A stretch of 64,000 nt of DNA from Arctopsyche grandis (Eukaryota; Arthropoda; Insecta; Trichoptera; Hydropsychidae), in assembly GCF_051622035.1 (NCBI RefSeq), contig NC_135365.1, forward strand, positions 11,450,001 to 11,514,000, read 5' to 3'. The notes beneath the pieces are model-generated. The model did not search any database and was not told the DNA's origin. It saw only the letters and a list, made by a program, of their open reading frames with translations. Below, piece after piece: positions 47,501-58,404 of the stretch (the first letter of the stretch is position 1; the number at the start of each line of letters is the position of its first letter). A program made the position numbers and the translations under genes.

Positions 47501-50500
47501 TAAAATATGCGAATAAATGCTAAAATAACAAACAAAAGTGAAATTTGCATAAAATTAATTGACAATTTAGAAGGGTCTAACTATCCGTTTGCCCATTTAT
47601 TATGTGAAGAAATTGAGGGGATAAAACAGAGCTTGCAGTTTACCATAGACGGTGTTTTTCCTGTCGAAACCAAGCAACTGCTTTAATAGCAATATATCCA
47701 CGCCGGATATATTGCTATTATTGATGCCAACAAAAATTAAATATGAAGAGTTTGGTTATGCAGCTCTAAAGTCTATTTAGTGTTCCGTCAATAGTGTGGA
47801 TGCTGAAAGGTATTTTAGTAAATACAATATAATTGCTACCGACCGTCGCACGAATCTCAAAAAAAAAATTTGTAGAAATATGCTCCATGTTGACTTTTAA
47901 TAATTTTAATTGGTAATGTAGCATATACTAAAAAGAGCCGCCGGTTGAGTGCAATCAGATTAGGCCGACGCGTATCCCTGACACTGTGCGACCGTTATAA
48001 TTGGTTTCAAGGATTACTAAGTGCATGTAGGCTAAACAATGGCCACCGAGTTGACCGTTCTTGGTCCCTTCTCAGAAATGACCGATAGCGTGATACCGTG
48101 GGACTGGGTGTCGTGGGAATATATATCCGGGTACATGCCTAAACAATAGGGAAGTAACCGGAAGCCTTGAGCGACCGACCCGATATAACGCGGTACTTAG
48201 GCGATATCAAGACATTCTGGACGGAGCACTGCCAATGCGTGTATCTCCTTAATCACCAACAAATGCTGTGACACGACTTTGGCCTTTTACTTGGATCCTC
48301 CATCCACCTCTACGCAACAGTATTATATTGCTATATACATATATTTTGTCTTTGTTGTTTTAATATTCATGTTTTTTTTTCTTTGTAATTTTAATTACAA
48401 AACATTTTTGAATTTTTCTATTATTTTTTAATTGTTGTGTTGTCTTTAAATTGTATATATGTATGTATATACATTTTATTAAAATTCATCGAAATTATTT
48501 ATTATTTAAAATTAAACTCTTCATAAAAATAGATGCAAAAATTGAACATTTTTAATGCCCTAAAACGCTAAAATGCTAAAATTGACAAAAATAGATGCCC
48601 AAAATACGTGTCTCTAATCATTAGTAATGATTCATTACATTTAAAAGGACTGGTATTTTGTCTCAATTTTTATGAACTTTGTAATACTGTATGTATATTG
48701 GTTTCTGATTGGAAATCTCAATGCGAGAGTGTTAAAATTTACGTATTAAAATACTTAAAGATATTGCATAACAAAGTCTACGTGCCATTTTTTTTAATAT
48801 ACATACATATATACAACGTACATACATACATAACTATTTTTCAATATATCGCAATATATGTATATTTTCAATTTGTATGTCTTTGTATGTCTGGAATTAA
48901 TGTTATTATCGTACAATTGTAGATTTGGACGAAACGTCCAGACTTAAGCGCCCGTGGAGACTATGATGGTTGGCAAGCTATTGATGCTACGCCCCAAGAA
49001 AAATCAGAATATAAACTATTCCAATGTGGTCCTGCACCTTTAGTTGCTATTAAACAAAAAGAACTACAAATTTCATACGATGTTGAATTTATATTTTCGG
49101 AAGTGAATGCTATGGAGGCGAGTGTTATACTTTTAATAATTTTAATTGAAAATTGTAAAAAAAAGCAATTATTAATGAAATATTTGTTTAATAGCGAGTT
49201 TTAAGAGATCTTGGTGTTGGTCATAAAGCGCCTACATTCATTAGAGAAACTTATGATTCAATTGGAAAAGAAGTTGTGACCAAACATCTGGGAAAGAATA
49301 TGCCCGAGGTAAAATCTCTTTTTTTTCGTTTTCTTCAAAATCTTTGTGTTTTCGAAGTTAATTAATTATCCTATTAATTTTAAGTATATAACCTCTTCGT
49401 ATAAATACGATAATGAAACATCTGCAACGGGCGTTGCTCAAGCACAAGGATTCACTACACAAGAACTGTGTGTTACGTTGCCACTGGAGATTCAACAGAG
49501 AGTTACACAAGAGATTATACAGGAATCTGCACAGGAGGCTGCACAGGGGTCTGCACAAGAGTCTGCAGAGGTATCTGCACAGGAGTCCACGCAGGAATCT
49601 GCCCAGGAGTTTACAAAGGGAGGTGCCCAGAAAGTTACAAAGGAAAAAATAGAGGCTCCGGAAACTGCATCTTCTGTTACATTTGCAGATGATTTGGTTA
49701 GACCAAAATTTGCTGGAATGGTTGTATGTGAAAAGTTAGATGAAATCAAATTTGAGTTTGTGCGAAGTCCCGTCGTTGAGTATGGTCAGAATTTGAAAGT
49801 GGTATGTAAACTTATTATTATATTCAGGTGAATAATCTACTTACAGATTGTTAATAGTATATTGAAAATTTTAGCTGCTAATTATACAGAATGTATCACT
49901 CGAAAGAGAACACAGAATAAGTGGATCTATAAAATTGAAATCGGTTATGTACACAGGAAAAGTATTAAATCTTATTAAAGGTGGTGGATTTTATCATGTT
50001 ATTGATAAGTCGAGCAAACAAGAAATTAGCCTAGACGTTCCATTCAACGAATATTATAAATTACTAGACCATCAGGTAAAAATTATACATAATATATGCA
50101 TATAGAAGTATAAAAATTTTATATTTCAGATTATACTGATGTCATTATATATGATAGATTATATTTAAAAAAATTAAATACTTTTTAGGGTCATTTCAAA
50201 GTGTTTTGTACGGCTAAAGCATTAGATACCAATTTCATACATCACGAAGAGGTGAGTTTGAGATTGAGAAAGCCAACAATAAAAATAAGTCTTTTGGGAA
50301 CGCCAACGACAGGCAATGAAATCGAATTGACTTTTGAATTAAGAAATAAATTGATGATTCCTCTAACCAATGGCGAATTTCGTATTGAAGGCAATTTATT
50401 GAAGACACAGATTCTACGCAAAATAAAAAGGGTTAGTTCAATACAATATATGATCCATTAAAAAATGTAATATGTATATACAGATAAGTTATATCACTAT

Positions 50501-50728
50501 TAAATTAGATTAATGTAGATAAACAACTTTGGTAGTTTAAAATAATGAAAATTATTAATTGCTAATTTTAAAATCTGTTTATAATTGCAGGGTGTTCAAC
50601 CAGATCAATGTGCGACTACAACAATTAAAATTATACCACCGTATCCCGGCGAACATTATGTATCAGTTCAATTTATGTCAAAAGAATTGCAAGATGTTAA
50701 TGGACATCTCAATTTTACTGCTAATTAA
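44529..50728 (+). CDS. Transglutaminase 3 (TG-3) with a Gln-rich repeat insert
   Basis: Twelve exons: 44529-44601, 44684-44905, 44978-45259, 46319-46470, 46540-46771, 46918-47075, 48923-49117, 49195-49308, 49385-49801, 49875-50075, 50189-50431 and 50591-50728; 808 aa. The triad is Cys311 (YGQCWVF), His369 (TYHVWNE) and Asp394 (QAIDATPQ), with the oxyanion Trp in GCWDGEY. The first exon encodes a basic, acid-free N-terminus (MATFANRILSLIAPRRS). Exon 9 is 417 nt against 180 in TG-2 and TG-4; the extra part (about residues 515-560) is made of AQES/AQEA repeats. Intron 7 appears to use a GC donor (GAG/GCGAGT). Introns 3 and 6 are enlarged by a THAP fragment and a hAT element. Confidence 0.9.
45641..45717 (+). 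pseudogene. Orphan THAP zinc-finger exon, probable transposon remnant
   Basis: The frame starts MPTCSVKLCYNYSRKHKKLDG and continues ITYH, matching the N-terminal part of THAP domains (MP.C.V..C.N..R.....GI..H). It ends at a GTAAGA donor in phase 2. The next THAP part (FP.. and the AVPTIF box) was not found downstream. THAP domains occur in host DNA-binding factors and in P-element-type transposases. Sitting in TG-3 intron 3 beside hAT-like end sequences (CAGCGGTCG near 45802 and its complement near 46151), it is most likely a transposon relic. Confidence 0.55.
47436..48616 (+). mobile_element. hAT element with degenerate transposase (TG-3 intron 6)
   Basis: A perfect 8-bp target duplication ATCATTAG flanks it (47428-47435 and 48617-48624). 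The ends are TAGGGACACGTATTTTGGGC and the complement of TAGAGACACGTATTTTGGGC. Around 47740-47900 the frame reads YEEFGYAALKS, a stop, then NSVDAERYFSKYNIIATDRR, the hAT C-terminal dimerisation motif, with frameshifts elsewhere. It is a deleted, dead copy of 1181 bp with a solo LTR inside. Confidence 0.88.
47917..48319 (+). mobile_element. Solo LTR nested in the hAT element
   Basis: It starts TGTAGCATA and ends CTACGCAACA, with GTAA before and GTAT after (3 of 4 match). The last 130 bp (ATCAAGACATTCTGGA, AAATGCTGTGA, GACTTTGG, CCTCTACGCAACA) are clearly related to the solo LTR at 31250-31601. The left boundary is less sure than the right. Confidence 0.6.
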
Positions 50729-51346
50729 AGTTAAAGAAGAGAAAAATATATATTTTTTTTTAATTTTGAATGATTGAAATGTTGATATTTGTTATGCGTT
50801 TATTGTTTTATGAATGTTTTTGTCAAAATATTTTATTACTTCAATGTCCATTTTTATATAATGAAACATGTACTTATTAATTTCTAACGAAAATATTATT
50901 TTATATTATATATAATTATTAAATATTAATTTGAAAATATATAGAAACATTCATAAAAAAAAATTGTATTGCATGTGTATAAATACAATTATTGAATTTT
51001 ATATAATCACTATAGTATAAGTAGAACAGTTACTATGTATGTACATATGTAACAAATTATGAAATTATTATTTTTTGTATTTGTTGAGAAATGAAAGCAC
51101 AGATATGCTACATATTTTTAAAATTGTAAGACAAAAAGTTTATAAGCGATAAATATATCTACTTTATTTGATTGTGTTTTGAATTGTAAAAAAAAGTATA
51201 ATAAATTAATAATGATACAATTTTGGTTTTCATCTTGTTCAAAGTCTAACTTCAATCTACATAAAACTTTGTAAAATTTCAACAACACATTTAATGTTTG
51301 AATCATACTTTTATTCAATTCATACAAATTTATACAATACATATGT

Positions 51347-51514
51347 CAGTGGCGGCCTGCGATAATTTAAAGTGCAGGGCTGCAAAGATCAGGCTGTAGT
51401 ATTCTTCTTGACTGTACCGGTGACTGAAAGTATATAAGAATAGCATGCATATGTATAATACATGTAAACTAGGAGGGCTGGAGCTCTGCAGCTCATATGG
51501 ACGGGCCGCCACTG
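51347..51514. mobile_element. hAT-type MITE, 168 bp
   Basis: The ends CAGTGGCGGCCTG and the complement of the right end CAGTGGCGGCCCG are inverted. The flanks ACATATGT and ATATATCA match only partly, so the duplication is decayed or the site was altered by the adjacent LINE tail. It lies between TG-3 and TG-4. Confidence 0.7.
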
Positions 51515-51520
51515 ATATAT

Positions 51521-52080
51521 CATCATCATCATCGTTTACAGTCATTTGCCATCCACTGCTGGATGAAGGCCTCTCCAACATGCTTCCACTCAACTCTGTT
51601 TTGCGCAACTCTCATCCATCTCACCCCGCACATTTTCCTAATTTCGTCCACCCATCTTCCCTGCGGTCTTCCTTTTTCTCTTTTGCATTCTCTCGGGTAC
51701 CATTCAATCACTTCTTTTGTCCACCTTTCGTCCATCCTTCTAGCCACGTGGCCCGCCCATTGCCATTTCAATCTCTTTACCCTATCCACTATATCCATTA
51801 CCCTTGTCATGCTTCTCACCCACGTGTTCTGCTTCCTGTCTTTCCTCGTTATGCCAAGCATACATCGTTCCATACTTCTTTGAGTGCATTGGATTTTGTG
51901 TAGCATCTTGGCGTTCAGTGTCCAAGTTTCGCATCCATACGTCAACACTGGCAAAACGCATTGATCGAAGATCTTTTTCTTCAGGCAGAGTGGCATTTTT
52001 GATTTAAAAACAGCATTCATCCGTCCAAATGCACTCCATCCTAATTTCATACGTCTCTTTATCTCTTCGTCTTTACTCAC
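51521..52080 (-). mobile_element. RTE-type LINE 3' end, open over about 185 codons
   Basis: The longest copy of this LINE here. The minus strand encodes the end of an RTE reverse transcriptase ([74 protein letters not shown], then QQWMAND) and ends in (ATG)n. It is open from the microsatellite at 52087 to its stop, so this copy is younger than the others, but it is 5'-truncated. Confidence 0.88.
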
Positions 52081-52086
52081 TGATAT

Positions 52087-52250
<164 letters not shown>

Positions 52251-52383
52251 GTACATAAGTATACACATTATTGTTGCATTTATAAACTTGAACAGCAAGT
52301 ATATTACAATAATCCATTTAGCACGACAGTCCACTTTTGGTTTTCTAAAAGACAACCAATTTAAATCAACTTATTCAATACGG

Positions 52384-55300
52384 ATGTCTGAAACTTTGAA
52401 CAGCTTTTGGCACAATGTCTTGCGCCGGAACAGAGTACATAGAAGATCCATCGAAAACACTCCACGTACGTAATGTTATTGATTATTATTTGTTACTTAA
52501 ATTAATTTACACACAACGAATAACTACATTGATAGGTGTTGAAAATGCTTTATCCGATGTTATGCAACCGCAACTTCTTACCGTCGAATCAGTCGATTAT
52601 TGCGTGGCAAAGAATGGATATGAACATCGAACGCAGAGGTATGATGTTATGTTAAGAAAAGAGAATACATGCTTGGTTATTAGAAGAAATCAAGAGTTCA
52701 CAATTGGCATAACATTCAACAGACCGTGTTCATTGGAATATGATGCGGTATCATTCATACTCACCGTCAAAGGTATTTGAAGTGTTTTGCTTTTATTGGG
52801 TTGGTAATGCTAAACTTTTTAACTTGTTTGTAAACTTTTAAAGGTGTTAAAGTACCTAGCCATGGTCAGGGTACTCTTGTTGCAATACCGTTATTGCGAA
52901 CTACAGACATCAATGCGACTACTTGGACTGCTTGTGTTGAAAAACAAAGAGAAAATCATATGATAGTCAAAGTGAAAAGTAATTCCACAAGTGTTGTTGG
53001 AAAGTGGAAGCTGCAAATTGATACAAAATTGAATATAGGTGGAAGTGCCACTTATTTACATCCAATGCCATTTTATCTCTTATTCAATCCGTGGTCAGAC
53101 TTTGATGACGTATACATTGAAGGTAATATTGTAATAACTTTTTTTTTAAAAAGCGAATTTATCAGTTAATAATGAAAGTAATTCTTGGAATAACATTGCA
53201 GAACACAGTTCTCGCCAAGAATATATTCTTGCAGATTCGGGTTTCATATGTGGCGGAGTGTATGATGCGATAGAAAAAATACCATGGCAATATTCTCAAT
53301 ATGAAAAGGACATTTTAGATTGCAGTCTATACCTCATTACTGAAGTTGGAAAGGTTATAGGATTTCCATTCATTCAAAATTGTGAATTAACATTTTATAT
53401 TTGAGATTTTGTAAAATTTGTCCAGCTTCGAGGCAAATTCAGAGGTGATCCGATACATACAGTTCGTGCGATATCTTCCGTTATTAATAACATAGTAATG
53501 GTGGGAAAATGGGATGGTATATATACTGGTGGAACTCCACCATATCAATGGATGAGCTCAATGGACATACTTCAAGCTTATTACAAAACCAAGAAGCCCA
53601 TTAAATATGGACAATGCTACGTGTTTGCCGCAGTTCAAACAACAAGTAATTATTATTATTAATGTGAATAATATGTTATGAATAAATATCGAAAATATTT
53701 TCATATAAATATATATATTATATGTATTTATGTAATTGATATAGCTTTTAATGTGAAATATCATCAGTTTGTAGAGCTATTGGAATACCTTGTCGGGCTG
53801 TAACTGTGTATGAATCAGCTCGAGATACAGGAGGAAGTCTAACTATAGATAATTATGTAAACATGTCAGGAGAAGCTGTAAAATTCGATGATATGGCAAA
53901 TTCAATTTGGAGTTTTCATGTGTGGAATGAGGTGATATTATTAAACGAAATATGTACATATGCATATATTTGATTTATAAATGCTTTTTATTAGTAAGAA
54001 ATTATGTTCACAATACATCTTATATCTATTTTAATAGCTACTGATCTACTGATCATTTTCTATTTTACAATTTAATTTAATTTGGTTAGTAATCATAGTA
54101 TTATATTATTCTAATGTTAATCTACACCTTAATAGGAAAAAGAGCTCAAAAACCTATTTACAATCCTTATAAATGCTCATAGTACATCTAATACATGATA
54201 TTAATTAAAGACTCACTAAAGTCGATGACCTAAAGCAGATTGTGTATAGGTAATCTGTGTTTATACCTGAAGGGTATAGACATCATATGCATATATGAAA
54301 TATAACAGTTGTTACAAGGCTTTTATATGTTTTTCAATATGCGAACAAGTCTAGTACTGTTTTTTTCTGTGAATTTGTAATGACAATAAATCTAGTTAAT
54401 GATTTAAAGGTTATATTCATACGTAAAATGTTTCATTAAATTTTGAGATATAATATATGTATGTTATTTTTGTACATTATTTTAGGTTTGGATGCAACGA
54501 CCAGATTTAGGTGCCAAGTATTCTGGATGGCAAGTCATTGACGCTTCTCCTCAAGAAGGCTTGAATGATACTAATCACCGATGTGGTCCAGCATCTGTGA
54601 TTGCAGTAAAACGAGGCGAGGTTCAAAAGTGCCATGATAACTTGACAGTGTACTCGGAGATCAACGCAGAAAAAGTATTTCTATTTTTTAATAATTAGCA
54701 ATTGTTAAGTTATTTAAGGTTTTTGAAATTCATTGAGATTTATTTGAATTCAGCTAAATTGGAAATATTCTGGAGTTAAAATACCTATGAAATTGCTGAA
54801 CGTGGAGTATACTAATATTGGAATAAAGATGGCAACGAAAACTCCAGACCGATGGTTGTTTGATGTGAAGTATTTATATTTACTGATTTCAAAAATAGTC
54901 GTGCATGAGTAATAATTTCTGATGTTGAACTTTATGAATTGTAGGATATAACTGAAAACTATAAGCTATTTAGAAGACCTGCTGAAGTTAGATCAAATCT
55001 AATAAAAGCTATCTGTACTGCAAAAAGTGGATTTGTTCGGTATAAACTGAATGAAGAATGTCAAAATCTTAAATTTGAGTTTCTACCAAGGGATGAATTT
55101 AAATTTGGAAAAAGTTTTAGTGTAGTGAGTTTAATTATTTAGAACTTGAACACTATTCTTCAGATCTAAGAATCCACATTTCCAAATTACTATTCAATTA
55201 CAATTCAATATAAATATGTCCAAATCTAGGTACTTTTTGTTCTAAATCAGTCAGTAACAGCAGACTACATGGTAGTTGGAAATTTAAAAGTTGATACATG

Positions 55301-56068
55301 TTTATACAACGGAAAGAGTATAAGCACTATCAAGAGGATGGAATTTCATAGAGTTGTGGATGCGAGAGGTAATATAGAAATAAAGTTAGATATTGCAGTT
55401 CCCCTATATTATGAACTCGCTGACTCTCATGTAAGTCTGAATCATTTCAACTGAAATTATTCTTATAAACATAATAATAAATTCTTGTCAAACGTTATTT
55501 TTCATTATAGCGTGTCTTTAAAATGACCTGTTTGGCATACGTCGTTGGTTCTAAATTTGAATGGTATGGTGAGAAAAGTTTTGTAATTAAAAAACCTGAA
55601 ATAAGTATGAACATTATGAAATCACCCCATCATAGTACTTCTCGAGAAGTGGAAGTCACTTTGGATTTAAAAAATCCATTACCAATCACATTGAAGAATT
55701 GCGTATACCACGTTTTGGGATGCGGGTTAAAAAAGCACTTACGTATCAAATTGAAAAAGGTTAGTGCAAACAAATTTGCCATACGTGTTGAAATTTGCCA
55801 TACATTGAAATTTCAGTGAAATATTTCAATTTAATAATAAATTTATATAATTTTGCAAATCTTTTTTAATACAAGACTTTGCTAAATTGAATAATTGTAT
55901 CTTTTACATATCATTTCTCTTGAATTTTAGAATGTTGAGCCTGGCGGCTATGCAACAACGACTTTCAAATTGGAACCACCATTTCCTGGAAGTCATACTC
56001 TTACAGCCAAATTTTCTTCCAAAGGATTAAACGGTGTCAATGGAAGTCTTTCATTTTCATTGAGTTGA
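52384..56068 (+). CDS. Transglutaminase 4 (TG-4), diverged
   Basis: Twelve exons: 52384-52465, 52536-52772, 52844-53122, 53202-53353, 53426-53645, 53768-53931, 54486-54674, 54754-54864, 54945-55124, 55230-55430, 55511-55759 and 55931-56068; 733 aa. I chose the ATG at 52384, not the one at 52415 in another frame, because its peptide ([20 protein letters not shown]) resembles the TG-2 first exon and ends in phase 1 at a GTACGT donor. The triad is Cys314, His374 (SFHVWNE) and Asp397 (QVIDASPQ); the oxyanion Trp (GKWDGIY) is kept. Cys is followed by Tyr (YGQCYVF) instead of Trp, and SAHDT becomes SARDT. Intron 6 contains a Jockey-like fragment. Confidence 0.92.
54003..54293 (-). mobile_element. 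Jockey-like LINE 3' end (copy 4) in TG-4 intron 6
   Basis: It is the complement of the 3' UTR and last codons of the element at 42236-42782 (shared AATAGGAAAAAGAGCTC, AAAGTCGATGACC and CTGAAGGGTATAGAC in plus-strand reading). It is more truncated than the other copies. Confidence 0.72.
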
Positions 56069-56810
56069 ATATTCTAATTAGTAGCTCGTCTTTTAATTAA
56101 TAAGTATAGAAAACAGGACCGACTTTCACAGATTAAAATTTATTCCAATTGTTTTTATTTGATTTTATTAATATTTTATTGTACTTTGCAATATTGCACA
56201 AATTAACTATGAATGTTTATATTGATGTTTTAGAAACTATAATAATGACATTATATTGTTAAATCATTGACACATATTTATGATATAATACTTTTATTTG
56301 ATGTAATGAATACGAAGAAAACTTTTAAAAATTTGTACCAATACCTACGAGGCTTGTGCATTATCATATTTTGTTATGTTTTGTAGGCTTAAAATTTATG
56401 TTTGTGAAGAAGTTTAAATTGAATTGAAAGTAATTACTTTTTTATAATATTTTAATTTTTAGCACCACAAAAGATATTTTAAATATATTATTTTGATGAA
56501 TAATACTATACTGAGTTTTCTTTTAAAATATTTATTAATATTATATACATATGTATATTCCTTTTAACAAACATTCTGATGGCATTAAAAATTGGATTAA
56601 CTGTGATCTCCTTATATCTACGATTCTTTCTTATGAAATATCTCATAGTATTTGATTTAATTCTGGATATTACATGCTCAGTCAGTAAGTATCTGATGTG
56701 AAGATGATTTGTATATTGATTTGAAGATGGCTAATTCGGGCTTTAATTGAATATTTCTTAAAGAACCAATACTCAATGGTTTTATTTTTTGTGTATAACT
56801 GACCAATCTG
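56069..56810. other. TG-4 3' UTR and AT-rich flank
   Basis: An ATTAAA-type signal near 56133 (CAGATTAAAATT) may end the TG-4 transcript. Beyond it I see only AT-rich DNA. Confidence 0.4.
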
Positions 56811-56848
56811 ACTTTGACCACATATGTATGTCCATATGTGGTCAAAGT
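56811..56848. repeat. Perfect 16-bp stem hairpin
   Basis: ACTTTGACCACATATG and its exact complement CATATGTGGTCAAAGT are separated by 6 nt. There is no run of T after it and no gene nearby that would explain it. Confidence 0.85.
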
Positions 56849-56908
56849 AACGGGGCCTCGGGGAAATATCATAAGCGAGGAATTTCGGCACACAACTGTA
56901 TGTATAAC

Positions 56909-57400
56909 TATAGCGTGCACTAATGTTTAGCATATATGCTTTCAAATATAGTGGTCATGGGTTCGAGTCTCACTGGTTGCTGCTGGCCAGACCTTGTTTT
57001 GTGACTTCAGGTCGATCGTTTCCTATCAGAGTTTGCCATTTAATCTGATTTTCATCGAAACGATTCCAACAAATTGGCAATCTTTACCCATTTCTCGCAA
57101 TTTTCGAGTTTTCAGCATCTAGAATTTCGCTGATTTGTATAAAACTAATCCAAATTTGTCCATAAATGTCTCGCAAATTTTGAGTTTTTCAGAATCTTGA
57201 ATTTTGACGATTTATATAAAAAATAATGCTCCGAAAATGCAAGTTTATCAGAAATGTGTCAAAATTAACCATAGATGTCTCTATGATAAATGTGTTAAAA
57301 TTATTCTCAAAATTGTATATTGATGTTTGTAATTGGCCAGGAAGGCGCATTGGGGTTTACCTATCAGGCCTTCCTGGTATATTTATTTATTTTTACATAG
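56909..57400 (+). mobile_element. tRNA-derived SINE, tail type B
   Basis: The head carries a B box (GGGTTCGAGTCTC) and a degraded A box, then GGTCGATCGTTTCC and the shared body with ATAGATGTCTC. The 3' end is TGGCCAGGAAGGCGCATTGG, then GGCCTTCCTGGTATA with a TTTATTTATTTTTA tail, quite unlike the type A tail. It meets the next SINE tail to tail. Confidence 0.82.
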
Positions 57401-57830
57401 ATATATACCAAAAAGGCATTACAGGAAGACTCCAATGCGTCTTCCTAGACAATTAATTACAAACAATGCAGCATTTTTATTACATAAATCACTTTATTTC
57501 TATAGGCTGAAGAACACGAAATTAACAATTAATTAAATAATTAATCCATTGACCCATATATGGATTTAGACGTGAACATATTTTTTTACAAATTGTACAT
57601 ACATTAAATACAGAAGTTTTGTGACAGCAGGAAGGATGATTTTTTTTTGCAAATTATGAGGATCCGTTTCAATAATGATTAGATTAAATTGACAAACTCT
57701 GATAAGAAACGATCTACTTGGAGTTACAAATATCCAAGTATAACCAGCAGTATTAAAGATTAGCCCGGGATCGAACCCAATAATCTCTTTTTGCTAAACA
57801 TAAACGCAACCACTGAGCCATACTGCTGGC
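57396..57830 (-). mobile_element. tRNA-derived SINE, tail type B (inverted partner)
   Basis: On the minus strand it runs from the tRNA-like head at about 57830 (TGGCTCAGTGG A box; GGTTCGATCCC B box) to the CCTGTAATGCC / TTGGTATA tail at about 57396. With the preceding plus-strand copy it makes an inverted SINE pair with almost no spacer. Confidence 0.82.
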
Positions 57831-57955
57831 TATATGTACATATATGTATATGTATGTAAACTTGCTTCTTCATAGTTGAAAAATCCATCCATTCTGGTAC
57901 ACATGAGAAGACACTAATCTGACAATATAATTACCAATATACATTCATGTACATA

Positions 57956-58404
57956 TTTATTTTTATTTTACATATATATATACCAGGAAGGCTTGACAGG
58001 AAGACCCCAATACGCCTCCCTGGACAATTGATTACAAACAATGCAGCATTTTATTATTACATAAATCACCATATTTCCAGAAGTTGAAGAACACGAAATA
58101 GCAATTAATTAATTAATTAATTACAGAATTAATCCATTGAGACATCTATGGATTTTAGATTTGTACATAATTTTACAAATTGTACAGACAATAAATACAG
58201 AAGATTTGTGACAACAGGAAAGATGACTTTTTGCCAATTTTGAAGAACCGTTTCAATAATGATCAGATAAAATTGGTAAACTCTGATAAGAAACGATCGA
58301 GTTGGAGTCACAAATACCCCCAAATCTAATCAGCAGTATAGCGGATCGAACCCACTGATCACTTGGTGCTAAAGATACACGCTACCATTAAGCCACACTG
58401 CTGG
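57956..58404 (-). mobile_element. tRNA-derived SINE, tail type B
   Basis: Head at about 58404 (TGGCTTAATGG A box; GGTTCGATCC B box), the shared body (TTTGTGACTCCAACTCGATCG, AACGGTTC) and a tail with CCAGGGAGGCGTATTGGGG and TTCCTGGTATATATA. Its head also contains the AGCAGT direct flank seen in the other copies. Confidence 0.85.

Noticed and set aside
52415-52469. ATG at 52415 as the TG-4 start
   Set aside because: It gives a peptide unlike the paralogues and needs a poorer donor; the upstream ATG at 52384 in another frame fits the TG-2 first exon and phase.
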